Source: Desulfobacula sp.
Lineage (GTDB): Bacteria > Desulfobacterota > Desulfobacteria > Desulfobacterales > Desulfobacteraceae
Direction: 5' to 3'
Length of the DNA stretch: 7,252 bases
Assembly (NCBI GenBank): GCA_011390085.1
Contig: JAABTB010000088.1
Coordinates: 1 to 7,252 of the forward strand
A program made the translations under genes and the position numbers. How positions within the stretch are numbered: the stretch's first letter is position 1; each line of letters opens with the position of its first letter. Shown here piece after piece: positions 1-7,082 of the stretch. The notes under the pieces were generated by a model that saw nothing but the letters and a program-made list of their open reading frames with translations, was not told the origin of the DNA and did not search any database.

Positions 1-1918
1 CGCCCCAGGTCATACGGGTATTGAGTTTTCCTTTTTCCTTACCGGAATTCCGGAAGGCTTCCGCTTTCATGGAAATATCCGAGAGTTCAATATGGACGGC
101 ATCGGCAGGGCTCAGATCATTGAAGGAAATATCGAACCCGGTTGCATCAAAGGTATTCAATGTAACGGACCACGAAGAATCCGGTTGAGGTTCCAGCGTA
201 TCCGGCTTATCCGGCTTATCTGGCGGCTTGCCTGTCTTGCCGTTTGGGACTGTTTTTTGGGTTTCCCCATCCGCTGAAAATACTTCGGCAAGATTGATCC
301 GGCCCTGCTCGTCCCTTTTGATCAGGATTTTCCCATTTTGGGCGCTAATGGCGCCGGTGTCCAGGGTTCGGTTTTCCATATCAAGGGTTGATCCCGTTAT
401 TTTGAATTCCGGGATATGGATCATCTCGTCTTTGGCTTTGCGGTCCATCACACTCAGAGACTGAATCGAAATTTCCCGGTTGGTGATCATCATCCGGTTT
501 TCATCCTTTGACATGTCAAAGTCGAGGGCAAGATTCAAGGCCCCGTCCCGGATGTCAAAATTGACGAGGTTCTCATAATAGGGGGCATACCGGCTGATCA
601 AAAGATTGCCGAGACTGAGGCTGCCTTTGGCCTTGACCGGTCCGGTCTGAAACTCTCCCTTGGAATCAAAGATTTCACCGGAAAGGCTGGTAAAATTCAC
701 CTGGAATTCTCCGGACATGGCCTCCCCTGATTTTAACCGGGTAACGGTCAAGTTTAAAGGAGAAAGGGTGGTTTCAAAGGGGGTCTCGTTGGTCGGATCT
801 TTAAAGGTAATAACCGCCTCTTTAATCTCAAGGTCATCCAGGGAAAAAACAAAGGGCATTCCTTTTTTATTCTCTTCAGCCGGAGAAGGTTTGGGGATAT
901 AGGCCAAAAGAGTCAGGCCGCTGTTTTTATCCCGCTCAAGATTCAATTTTGGTGAGGAGAGCAGAACCTTTGACATATTCAATTGGCCTGAAAGAATATC
1001 CGAATCTGAGATATCTATGGACAGAGAGGGAAAATTTAGTATTGGTTCATCCCCATTTCCGATGACGGCAACATTGGCTGCATCGACCTTACCGCCTATC
1101 ACAAGGGCCGGCTTTGAATCTTTCCGGGTGATCTCTGCATGGAGGTCCAGACCCAGGTCAAAACTGGTCAGCCGAAGATTTTCAGGCAGGGGCAGATAGG
1201 CCAGATAATGCGTCACATTCACATCTGAAATCTTAAGAACCGCCCTGGTTGTGAAATCATCGGCAAAAGGAGTGGAATCAAGTTGGATGCCGCCTTTTGC
1301 CCCATTAAAAACAAATTGGATATCACTATTTGCCGAATGAGCGATGTCTTTTTGTCTGCTGCTGAGCAGCGGTAAAAGGAAAGAAAAATCCTTTATTTGA
1401 TGAGTGACGTTTGCTTTTTTGTCTTCAAAATCAATTTCACCCCCAGCGATTTGAACATTCTTTAATACAAATTCGAATATTCCTTTTTTATCCTCATCCT
1501 TGGTTTGGTCTTCCCCGGCCTGGGGATCGTCTTTTTTTATCAGGTCTGAAAAATTAAAGGATCCATCCGCATTTTGGACGATCTTAATATAGGGCTTTTC
1601 AAGGGAGAGTTCTGAAACGGACGGGGTCAGGATAAATAAGGAAACAGCACTCAGGTTAATGAAAATTTTATTTGCAGATACAAAAACGCCCTTGTCTTTA
1701 TCCATGATTTTCAGGCCCTCCATTCCCGCGGTCAGGGAAAAGGGATTAACCGTCATTCGTTCAAGGGTAACCTCCCGGTTCAGGGCCTCTGCCAATTTTT
1801 CCCGAATGATATTCTTTCCCAGGACAGGAACAAGAAAAAAGCCGACCAATGCGTATAAAACGATAACAGCTCCTGAAATCCCGAGGATTCTTTTTAAAAA
1901 TATTGGTCTGATGCCCAT
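1..1918 (-). CDS. DUF748 / AsmA-like envelope protein, N-terminal 639 residues (runs off the left edge)
   Basis: The frame is open from the ATG at 1918-1916 to the left edge with no stop, so the C-terminus lies outside the window. Residues 1-10 are basic, 11-33 form one membrane helix (signal anchor), and the rest looks periplasmic. Residues 34-128 resemble the AsmA/DUF748 N-terminal unit: NPFSLTAGMEGLKI (58-71), LSAVSLFILTPSVSELSLEKPYI (89-111, described in part) and the NADGSFNFSDL stretch (116-126). The later part is rich in alternating beta-strand sequence, and 433-468 (RYAPYYENLVNFDIRDG within it) is typical of DUF748. A Pro/Lys/Asp-rich linker lies at 560-581. Family members often exceed 1000 residues, so a substantial part is probably missing. 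AsmA-clan proteins are linked to lipid transport or outer-membrane maintenance; a similar role here is inference. The gene is last in the visible operon, 11 nt after the UbiD-like gene, with a strong ribosome binding site. Confidence 0.85.
   Translation of the reverse strand, partial: MGIRPIFLKRILGISGAVIVLYALVGFFLVPVLGKNIIREKLAEALNREVTLERMTVNPFSLTAGMEGLKIMDKDKGVFVSANKIFINLSAVSLFILTPSVSELSLEKPYIKIVQNADGSFNFSDLIKKDDPQAGEDQTKDEDKKGIFEFVLKNVQIAGGEIDFEDKKANVTHQIKDFSFLLPLLSSRQKDIAHSANSDIQFVFNGAKGGIQLDSTPFADDFTTRAVLKISDVNVTHYLAYLPLPENLRLTSFDLGLDLHAEITRKDSKPALVIGGKVDAANVAVIGNGDEPILNFPSLSIDISDSDILSGQLNMSKVLLSSPKLNLERDKNSGLTLLAYIPKPSPAEENKKGMPFVFSLDDLEIKEAVITFKDPTNETPFETTLSPLNLTVTRLKSGEAMSGEFQVNFTSLSGEIFDSKGEFQTGPVKAKGSLSLGNLLISRYAPYYENLVNFDIRDGALNLALDFDMSKDENRMMITNREISIQSLSVMDRKAKDEMIHIPEFKITGSTLDMENRTLDTGAISAQNGKILIKRDEQGRINLAEVFSADGETQKTVPNGKTGKPPDKPDKPDTLEPQPDSSWSVTLNTFDATGFDISFNDLSPADAVHIELSDISMKAEAFRNSGKEKGKLNTRMTWG
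201..218 (-). repeat. Two 9-bp direct repeats coding for a Pro-Asp-Lys linker
   Basis: TCCGGCTTA occurs twice in tandem on the plus strand (201-209, 210-218), followed by a degenerate third copy (219-227). On the coding strand it gives PDKPDKPD at about residues 566-573 of the DUF748 protein. It is in frame, so copy-number change would only lengthen or shorten a flexible linker between beta-rich domains. Confidence 0.6.
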
Positions 1919-1920
1919 AT

Positions 1921-1927
1921 CTCCTCC
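1921..1927 (-). promoter_or_regulatory. Shine-Dalgarno site of the DUF748 gene
   Basis: Read on the minus strand this is GGAGGAG, with GGAGG four bases before the ATG at 1918-1916. It lies in the 11-nt gap just after the TAA of the UbiD-like gene and supports the chosen start. It is the strongest ribosome binding site in the unit. Confidence 0.75.
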
Positions 1928-1929
1928 GT

Positions 1930-3762
1930 TTAGATAATTCCAAAAAGCGGACCGCCCTTTTTCCCCATTTCCCTGACCCTTGCTTCAACCTTTGGGTCCC
2001 GCTCCAGAACCCCTGCATGGAAGGGTTTAATCCTGGCATCGATGATGAGGGGCTCCCGGCACCCCCAATGCTTGAACTTTATTTTTTCATCCACCCCGTA
2101 GACGTCATGGGATGGGTTTGATCTTAGAAAGGTCACCCATAAAAAATTTGAAAACGAGTCCCCGGCAAAGCCCGTGTCATCCACCACCACAAACAGGGGG
2201 ATGGATGCGAGTCCGGCTTTTCCCAGTAAATGCGCTTTCAACCGATTGATTTCAATTTTTCCTTTGGCATAGGTTTTAAAGACCGGGCCCCGGACAAGGG
2301 CCATGCCCGGAGCAACAAGCCTGGGTTCCGCGAATTCATGGGGAAGAGAAAAGCCTGGCGGAAATTCAAAGCTCAGGTGGCGCCTTTTTTCTCCGGCCGC
2401 TGCCATGATGAGTTTGGAGCCCTGGTTGATATTTTGCGTCGAATAGTCAAGGGTATCCATGGAGGTTTCCGTGAGAAAATGAAGGTCTGAGGAAAAATCA
2501 AGCCTCTCCAGCATATGGATTAAAAAAGCCTCGGGATCATTGACATTAAGAGACGGATTGTCTTCATGGGCGCAGATCAACAGATATTTTGCAAGGGAGA
2601 GCTGGCCCGTGCCCAGCACCCGGGCCGCATGGGTCAACAGCTCACGGGGACGCCGGTTCTCATAAGGCAGATACCGCTCATGGGCTTTCACCAATAAAAG
2701 GGGATGGACCCCGGCCTCGTCCACGGCATTGACCGCAGTCACCCCCGGAATCTCGGCCTTTATGGCGGAGCCCGTGATCTCATGTATCAGTCTTCCGAAA
2801 TTCGAATCTTCCTGGGGTGGCCTGCCCACAACGGTAAAGGGGAAGACGGCATTTTTTTTGTGATGGACGGAGGTGACCTTGATATAGGGGTAGTCATGGA
2901 CCTGGGAATAATAGCCCAGATGATCTCCAAAGGGCCCTTCCCTTTTTGTTTTTCCCGGGACAACGATCCCCGTGATGCAGAAATCGGCATCGCTGGAAAG
3001 AATATGCTGATGAAGAACGCCATACCTGAAATTTCTGCCGGCCAGGGCCCCGGCAAAGGCGATCTCGGGAATTCCTTCGGGAAGCGGCATGATCGCAGCA
3101 AGGGTATGGGCCGGCGGACCGCCTATAAAGATGCTGACCTTTAAGGCCTCATGATTTTCCAGGGCTTTCTTATGATGTTCGCCGATTCCCCGGTGTAATT
3201 GATAATGAAGCCCGATTTCCCGGCCGGGCAGATAATCATTGCCGGAAATCTGGACCCGGTACATGCCCAGATTGGAGCGTAAGATTGAATCATGATCCGG
3301 GTCCCTGGAAAATACCTGGGGAAGCAGGATAAAGGCCCCCCCGTCCCCGGGCCGGCATTGAATCATGGGAAGGTCCTGAATCCCGCAGGTATTCTCCATG
3401 ACTTTGGGGTGAGGGCTTTTCACGGGAAGGGCATGACCCAATGAAGAAAGAGCGGATAAGATTTTTTTAGGTTGCCTGAAACACAGCCCCGGATCAGACC
3501 TCAAATCCACCAGGGCTTTCACCGATTGAAGCTCCGGCTCAAAAATCTTGAGAGTCCGTTCATAGGTGCCGAAGAGATTTGAAACCGCCGGAAAGCTGCT
3601 GTTCCGGACGTTTAAAAACAACAGGGCCGGGCCCTTTGCTTCAAAAGCCTGGCGGGTGATTTCAGCCATTTCAAGATAGGGATCCACCGGCTCCCTGATC
3701 TTTATCAATTCTTTTTCGTTCTCAAGAAAAGAGATGCATTGTCCAAGGCTTTGAAATTTCAT
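1930..3762 (-). CDS. UbiD-family prenyl-FMN-dependent decarboxylase, 610 aa
   Basis: UbiD-family enzymes reversibly decarboxylate aromatic or unsaturated acids in the cytoplasm using prenylated FMN and a divalent metal. Family landmarks are present in order: SNLFGTYERT (61-70), SNLGMYRVQ (163-171) with N164 and R169 matching the cofactor/metal Asn and catalytic Arg of Fdc1, HRGIG (190-194) with H190 a likely metal ligand, IFIGGPPAHT (211-220), PEIAFAGAL (232-240) with E233 a likely metal ligand, and EGPFGDHLGYYS (275-286) with E275 and D280 at the two catalytic acid positions. Asp at the second acid is common in UbiD proper, whereas Fdc1 has Glu. At about 610 residues it is longer than E. coli UbiD (~500) and resembles the ~600-residue type seen in Bacteroidetes and in futalosine-route menaquinone decarboxylases. 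The substrate is unknown; quinone biosynthesis or aromatic-acid metabolism is possible. The start lies 3 nt after the M48 stop and has no good Shine-Dalgarno, suggesting translational coupling. Confidence 0.93.
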   Translation of the reverse strand: MKFQSLGQCISFLENEKELIKIREPVDPYLEMAEITRQAFEAKGPALLFLNVRNSSFPAVSNLFGTYERTLKIFEPELQSVKALVDLRSDPGLCFRQPKKILSALSSLGHALPVKSPHPKVMENTCGIQDLPMIQCRPGDGGAFILLPQVFSRDPDHDSILRSNLGMYRVQISGNDYLPGREIGLHYQLHRGIGEHHKKALENHEALKVSIFIGGPPAHTLAAIMPLPEGIPEIAFAGALAGRNFRYGVLHQHILSSDADFCITGIVVPGKTKREGPFGDHLGYYSQVHDYPYIKVTSVHHKKNAVFPFTVVGRPPQEDSNFGRLIHEITGSAIKAEIPGVTAVNAVDEAGVHPLLLVKAHERYLPYENRRPRELLTHAARVLGTGQLSLAKYLLICAHEDNPSLNVNDPEAFLIHMLERLDFSSDLHFLTETSMDTLDYSTQNINQGSKLIMAAAGEKRRHLSFEFPPGFSLPHEFAEPRLVAPGMALVRGPVFKTYAKGKIEINRLKAHLLGKAGLASIPLFVVVDDTGFAGDSFSNFLWVTFLRSNPSHDVYGVDEKIKFKHWGCREPLIIDARIKPFHAGVLERDPKVEARVREMGKKGGPLFGII

Positions 3763-3765
3763 CGC

Positions 3766-5112
3766 TTATTTGGCATAACCCCATTGTTTCAGCCGGGTAT
3801 AGGCATATTGGGAATATTTATTCTGCTGGTAATTGATCATTTTCAGATATCTCATATATTGGTTTGCGGCCGGTTCCCTGTCTCCGTTGTTATCCAGGCA
3901 ATAGCCCCGGAAAAAAGCCATCTGGGGATTACCCGGCAGGATTTCCTCAGACCGGGTAAAATCCGTATAGGCGGCTGAGAATTTTTTTTGTTCAATATTG
4001 GCGATCCCTGAAACATAATGTCCCTGGGATTCGGACGGGTATAAGGTTTTGGCGGTTTCGGCATAGGACAGGGCCTCGGGGAATTTTTTCCGGATGAGCA
4101 GGCATTTTGCCATGACCACATGGGCGGTATAATCCGCCTTTGACTTTTGGATGGATTGTTTAAAGGCAGTCTCGGCCTTGTCATAGTTCTTGGACGCCAT
4201 GAATTTTTCTCCTTCCTGCAAAAGCTCAATCGCTTCTTTTTTATTTCTTAAGGAGGCGGTATTGTCCATATACCGGTCACGGTTCAATGCAAATTCCTTT
4301 GAATGCAGATATTGGCCGACCTCCCTCTGTCTTGCGGCGTCCAGCCGTTCCGAACTCATGGGATGGGTGGAAAACAGCATGGCGGCGGAATTGGGCTTTT
4401 CCCTGTTCAGGGAATCCAGCATTTCCATGAGCCCCACAAAGCCTTTGGAAGGATATCCGGCTTTGACCATATATTCATTGCCCAGGGCATCGGCCTCCCT
4501 TTCATTGTCCCGGCTGTATTTGGACAGAAAAAGTCCCTGGCTGAGGGCACCCAATTGCTGGGTCAGGTCACCGAAGGCCGATCCCTGGGTGCCTGCCGCA
4601 ATGGACAACCCGCCGATGAGAAGAGAGGAAATCTGGCCCTTGGAAACCTGTTCCGCCGTATGCCGGGCATTGACATGGCCCAGTTCATGGCCCAGAAGAG
4701 ACGCCAGTTCGGCCTCATTGTCCAGCTTCAGAAGAATCCCCCGCGTTACTGCAATGGACCCTCCGGGAAAGGCATAGGCATTGATATAGGTTGCGTTCAC
4801 GCATTTGAAGGAATAGGGCATCTGGGGCCGGTGAACATTGCCGAGCAATCCTTTGCCCACGGTGGAAACATATTGATTGAGCCTGTCATCCTGGCTGATG
4901 CCGTAGTCTGAAGAAATCTGGAAAGGAGACTGCTGCTTATCGATGGCGATTTCCTGTGGCTCGGAAACCATCATGAGCTGATTTTTTCCCGTGACCGGAT
5001 CAATGGCGCATCCGGCCAGCAAACCGGCTCCGCCAAGGCCGGCAGACACTGTCATGGAATATTTTAAAAACTGTCGCCGGGATAACGGCTTGTATAGGAC
5101 TGATCTTTTCAT
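3766..5112 (-). CDS. M48-family zinc metalloprotease with TPR repeats, BepA-like, predicted Tat-exported lipoprotein, 448 aa
   Basis: The N-terminus carries a twin-arginine motif, SRRQFLK (11-17), then a hydrophobic stretch ending in a lipobox LLAGC (31-35), so Cys35 should be lipidated. Ala at +2 does not signal inner-membrane retention. The PVTGKNQLMMVSE stretch (39-51) is typical of M48 lipoproteins. The catalytic HELGH is at 142-146 (zinc ligands H142 and H146, catalytic E143), the third ligand is E204 in EREAD (204-208), and H250 in STHPMSSERL (248-257) matches the regulatory His of E. coli BepA. Residues from about 290 to the end form roughly four TPR-like helical pairs. E. coli BepA degrades or helps assemble outer-membrane proteins such as LptD; a similar periplasmic quality-control role is inferred. 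All catalytic residues are present. The ATG overlaps the kinase stop (ATGA, 5109-5112). Confidence 0.93.
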   Translation of the reverse strand: MKRSVLYKPLSRRQFLKYSMTVSAGLGGAGLLAGCAIDPVTGKNQLMMVSEPQEIAIDKQQSPFQISSDYGISQDDRLNQYVSTVGKGLLGNVHRPQMPYSFKCVNATYINAYAFPGGSIAVTRGILLKLDNEAELASLLGHELGHVNARHTAEQVSKGQISSLLIGGLSIAAGTQGSAFGDLTQQLGALSQGLFLSKYSRDNEREADALGNEYMVKAGYPSKGFVGLMEMLDSLNREKPNSAAMLFSTHPMSSERLDAARQREVGQYLHSKEFALNRDRYMDNTASLRNKKEAIELLQEGEKFMASKNYDKAETAFKQSIQKSKADYTAHVVMAKCLLIRKKFPEALSYAETAKTLYPSESQGHYVSGIANIEQKKFSAAYTDFTRSEEILPGNPQMAFFRGYCLDNNGDREPAANQYMRYLKMINYQQNKYSQYAYTRLKQWGYAK

Positions 5113-6749
5113 GAGTTTTCCCCCTTGTTTCTTAATTCTTTTTGTATGGCAAGCCCGAGATCCTGAAGCGAATAGGGTTTTTTGATGAAATCACCGGCGC
5201 CCAGAGACTTTGCTTTTTCAATATCCCGGCCCATGGTTTGACCGCTTGTGATTATCGCTTTTATTTTGGGATCAATCAATAACAATTGTTCATAGGTTTC
5301 CCACCCGTTTAAACCAACGGACAGATTCATATCCAGAACCACAAGATCAATTTTATGGGACCCGGCATAGGAGACGGCCTCTTCACCCGTAGAGACCACA
5401 TCAACGGTATAGCCCAGCCGTCTCAGCATATTAGCCGCGATTTTCTGCTGGGACGGCAAATCCTCCACCACCAGAACGGTCTCATGGTTTCCGGAATAAT
5501 CGGAAAATGTGCCCGTAAAAATGGGATCGACCTTAACCTCCTCCATATCCCTTTGATCCGGCAAGGGAAAATACAGGGTAAAAAAGGTCCGGCCCTTAGA
5601 GCAGCCCACATGAATATAGCCTTTGTGATCATGGACCACATTCCAGACAATACTTAAACCGAGTCCGGTCCCGGAGCGTCCAAGAATTTTTTTCGAATAA
5701 AAGGGTTCAAAAATGTGGTTCCTGTCTTCTTTAGAAATCCCATAGCCGGTGTCCATGACCGTAAACCTTAAAAAACGGCCGTTTTCGATGATTTCATATC
5801 CTTTGATGCGCTGCCGGTGGAATTGGGCCGGCCCTGTTTCCAGAACAATTTTTCCCGGTTTTTCTCCCAGGGCTTCCACGGCATTGGAAACCAGATTCAT
5901 GATGATTTTCTGCATATGGATTTTTGAAGCCGTGATGAGCGGCAGATCAGAACCATAATGTTTGACGATTTCCACATTGGGGTAATTCTTTTTTAATCCT
6001 GTAAATTCAAGGGAATTGAGATATTCCTCGATCAGGTCGTTGAATTGAACCGGTTCCCGGACTATAGCCGATCCCCTGGCCAGGGTTAACAGTTCGTCCA
6101 CAATGGCCAATGCCCTGCGGCCCGAATCCTTGATCAGTTTGACCGGCTCAATCAGGTGGCTGCCCTTTGGCAGATCCATTAAAACAATATCAGGGATGGA
6201 TGACAGGCCGGACAGGACATTATTGAGATCATGGGCTACACCGCCTGCAAGAATGCCGAATGCTTCCATTTTTTTTGATTGTTCAAGTTCTTTTTGCAAC
6301 CTGTTTTTTTCAAGTGTGGCCATCAATTTTTCCGTAATGTCCCGGACACAGAATAAAAGGGCCGGGGCTGAATCATAAACAATTTTCACAAAACTTTTTT
6401 CAACAAAAACCTTTTGCCCATCCCGGTGCAGAACAAATTCCACGGGCCTGGCGTCCCCGTCTGAATCACAAGCGTGGTCGGTTAAAAAGAAAAGGTCGGT
6501 ATCTTTTCCCAGCAATTCATGGAAATCGTATCCGGTCAACCGTTCCATGCCCGGATTGACAAATACGATTTTTTTCCCCCGGACGATGAATATGCCTTCA
6601 GGTAAAGAAGAGACCAGATTCCGATATTTTTCTTCGCTCTCCCTTAATTGGGCCTCGGCCTCAGCATGGGCGCGGAGTTCCAGCATCAGGCTCTTCCGGG
6701 TGCGGGAAACCTCATCGTCCGGGATATTTTCAAAATCTAGGCCGGGCAT
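5109..6749 (-). CDS. Soluble hybrid histidine kinase, PAS-HisKA-HATPase-REC, 546 aa
   Basis: A cytoplasmic hybrid sensor kinase with no membrane segment. Residues 12-42 are a charged helix, probably coiled coil, leading into a PAS domain (about 40-140, ending CVRDITE). A second helix (141-162) joins the HisKA domain, whose H-box is GGVAHDLNN (169-177) with phospho-acceptor H173. The ATPase domain has its N-box around N285/N289 (MNLVSNAVEA), G1 DTGYG (333-337), F-box IFEPFYS (346-352) and G2 GTGLGL (360-365). A receiver domain fills 424-540, with acidic pair E429/D430, phospho-acceptor D473, T501 and K524 before P525. All key residues are intact. There is no DNA-binding or Hpt domain, so the output partner is unknown and must be encoded elsewhere. 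The start is the only ATG between an in-frame TAA (6767-6765) and residue 22, but it has no good Shine-Dalgarno; M22 (6686) has a better one. It begins 5 nt after the two-helix membrane protein gene. Confidence 0.93.
   Translation of the reverse strand: MPGLDFENIPDDEVSRTRKSLMLELRAHAEAEAQLRESEEKYRNLVSSLPEGIFIVRGKKIVFVNPGMERLTGYDFHELLGKDTDLFFLTDHACDSDGDARPVEFVLHRDGQKVFVEKSFVKIVYDSAPALLFCVRDITEKLMATLEKNRLQKELEQSKKMEAFGILAGGVAHDLNNVLSGLSSIPDIVLMDLPKGSHLIEPVKLIKDSGRRALAIVDELLTLARGSAIVREPVQFNDLIEEYLNSLEFTGLKKNYPNVEIVKHYGSDLPLITASKIHMQKIIMNLVSNAVEALGEKPGKIVLETGPAQFHRQRIKGYEIIENGRFLRFTVMDTGYGISKEDRNHIFEPFYSKKILGRSGTGLGLSIVWNVVHDHKGYIHVGCSKGRTFFTLYFPLPDQRDMEEVKVDPIFTGTFSDYSGNHETVLVVEDLPSQQKIAANMLRRLGYTVDVVSTGEEAVSYAGSHKIDLVVLDMNLSVGLNGWETYEQLLLIDPKIKAIITSGQTMGRDIEKAKSLGAGDFIKKPYSLQDLGLAIQKELRNKGENS
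5120..5126 (-). promoter_or_regulatory. Shine-Dalgarno site of the M48 protease gene
   Basis: The minus strand reads AAGGGGG, 7 bases before the ATG at 5112-5110, inside the last codons of the kinase gene. This supports the start that overlaps the kinase stop codon and keeps the complete Tat/lipoprotein signal. Confidence 0.6.
6691..6697 (-). promoter_or_regulatory. Possible internal Shine-Dalgarno for an alternative kinase start at Met22
   Basis: The minus strand reads GGAAGAG, four bases before the ATG codon of residue 22 (6686-6684). The annotated ATG at 6749 lacks such a site. Starting at Met22 would remove only the poorly conserved N-terminal segment and leave the helix and PAS domain intact. 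It may also be chance. Confidence 0.3.
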
Positions 6750-6754
6750 TCGGA

Positions 6755-7033
6755 TTAATAATTTTTAAAAAACAGGGAGAAAATCAGAAGAATACCACCC
6801 AGCCCGATTAAAAAAAAGGCAAGCGGAAGATCAACGATCAAATAGTAAAGCAGATCTTGTAACATATCCACATCCAAAAAATTGATGAGGGAATTTGAGG
6901 CATCGTCTCCTAAAAGTGTTGAAATCGTCAGATCCACCCATACATTTTGACTTTCCATGAATCGTGAAATGCTGCTGAAAACCGCTACGAAAAAACCTGC
7001 TGTTAGAATTAGAATACCTGATTTGGTGAGCAT
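6755..7033 (-). CDS. Small membrane protein of unknown function, two transmembrane helices, 92 aa
   Basis: I do not recognise a family. Residues 5-22 form a first hydrophobic helix after a short Lys-containing N-terminus, 23-59 is a polar, mildly acidic loop (GDDASNS at 42-48), and 61-88 is a second, longer helix ending in FFKNY. The expected topology is both ends in the cytoplasm with a loop of about 37 residues outside. The ATG at 7033-7031 is preceded by GGGG about 9 bases upstream (7046-7043) and lies about 35 nt below the predicted transcription start. As first gene of the unit, and 5 nt before the kinase, it may be the kinase's membrane partner. It could also be the detached N-terminal sensor part of that kinase: a single extra base in the T6A5 run near its 3' end (6762-6772) would join both frames into one membrane-anchored kinase. 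Confidence 0.7.
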   Translation of the reverse strand: MLTKSGILILTAGFFVAVFSSISRFMESQNVWVDLTISTLLGDDASNSLINFLDVDMLQDLLYYLIVDLPLAFFLIGLGGILLIFSLFFKNY

Positions 7034-7052
7034 TTTCTTTTTCCCCGTTTCC

Positions 7053-7082
7053 TTGTTTAGGCTTTTTTAAATTTACTATATT
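7053..7082 (+). promoter_or_regulatory. Weak candidate rightward promoter for the murJ-like gene
   Basis: On the plus strand TTGTTT (7053-7058; 3 of 6) is followed after 18 bp by TATATT (7077-7082; 5 of 6). It would start near 7089 and leave a leader of about 77 nt. Its -10 overlaps the leftward -10 (7075-7080). Another option, TTGCCA at 7131-7136, has a good -35 but no convincing -10 and almost no leader before the ATG. Confidence 0.3.

Noticed and set aside
201..227. Tandem 9-bp units as a possible CRISPR or regulatory repeat
   Set aside because: There are only two exact copies, with no spacers, and they are in frame within a coding linker.
92..902. Several plus-strand open frames of 60-80 aa in the left part
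   Set aside because: The minus strand is one unbroken frame from 1918 to the left edge with DUF748-type sequence, so these are antisense shadows.
1761..2039. Minus-strand 92-aa open frame across the UbiD/DUF748 junction
   Set aside because: It is in a different frame from two genes that both have strong support and overlaps the ends of each; the sequence is Arg-rich and domain-free.
2704..3144. Plus-strand 146-aa open frame opposite the UbiD-like gene
   Set aside because: It is antisense to the conserved UbiD core and its composition mirrors the reverse complement of that gene; no motif or ribosome binding site supports it.
4190..4911. Long plus-strand open frames (4190-4777, 195 aa, and 4303-4911, 202 aa) opposite the M48 gene
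   Set aside because: They lie wholly antisense to a protease gene with clear catalytic motifs, show no recognisable domain, and are best explained as open antisense frames of that gene.
6755..6773. Programmed -1 ribosomal frameshift at the T6A5 run
   Set aside because: Re-pairing after a -1 slip would give a first-position mismatch (TAA for AAA) and no X-XXY-YYZ heptamer fits the frame; an indel or a true gene split is more plausible.
7034..7074. Terminator in the divergent intergenic region (T6 run near 7063)
   Set aside because: No GC-rich stem precedes the T run, and no gene ends there in either direction.
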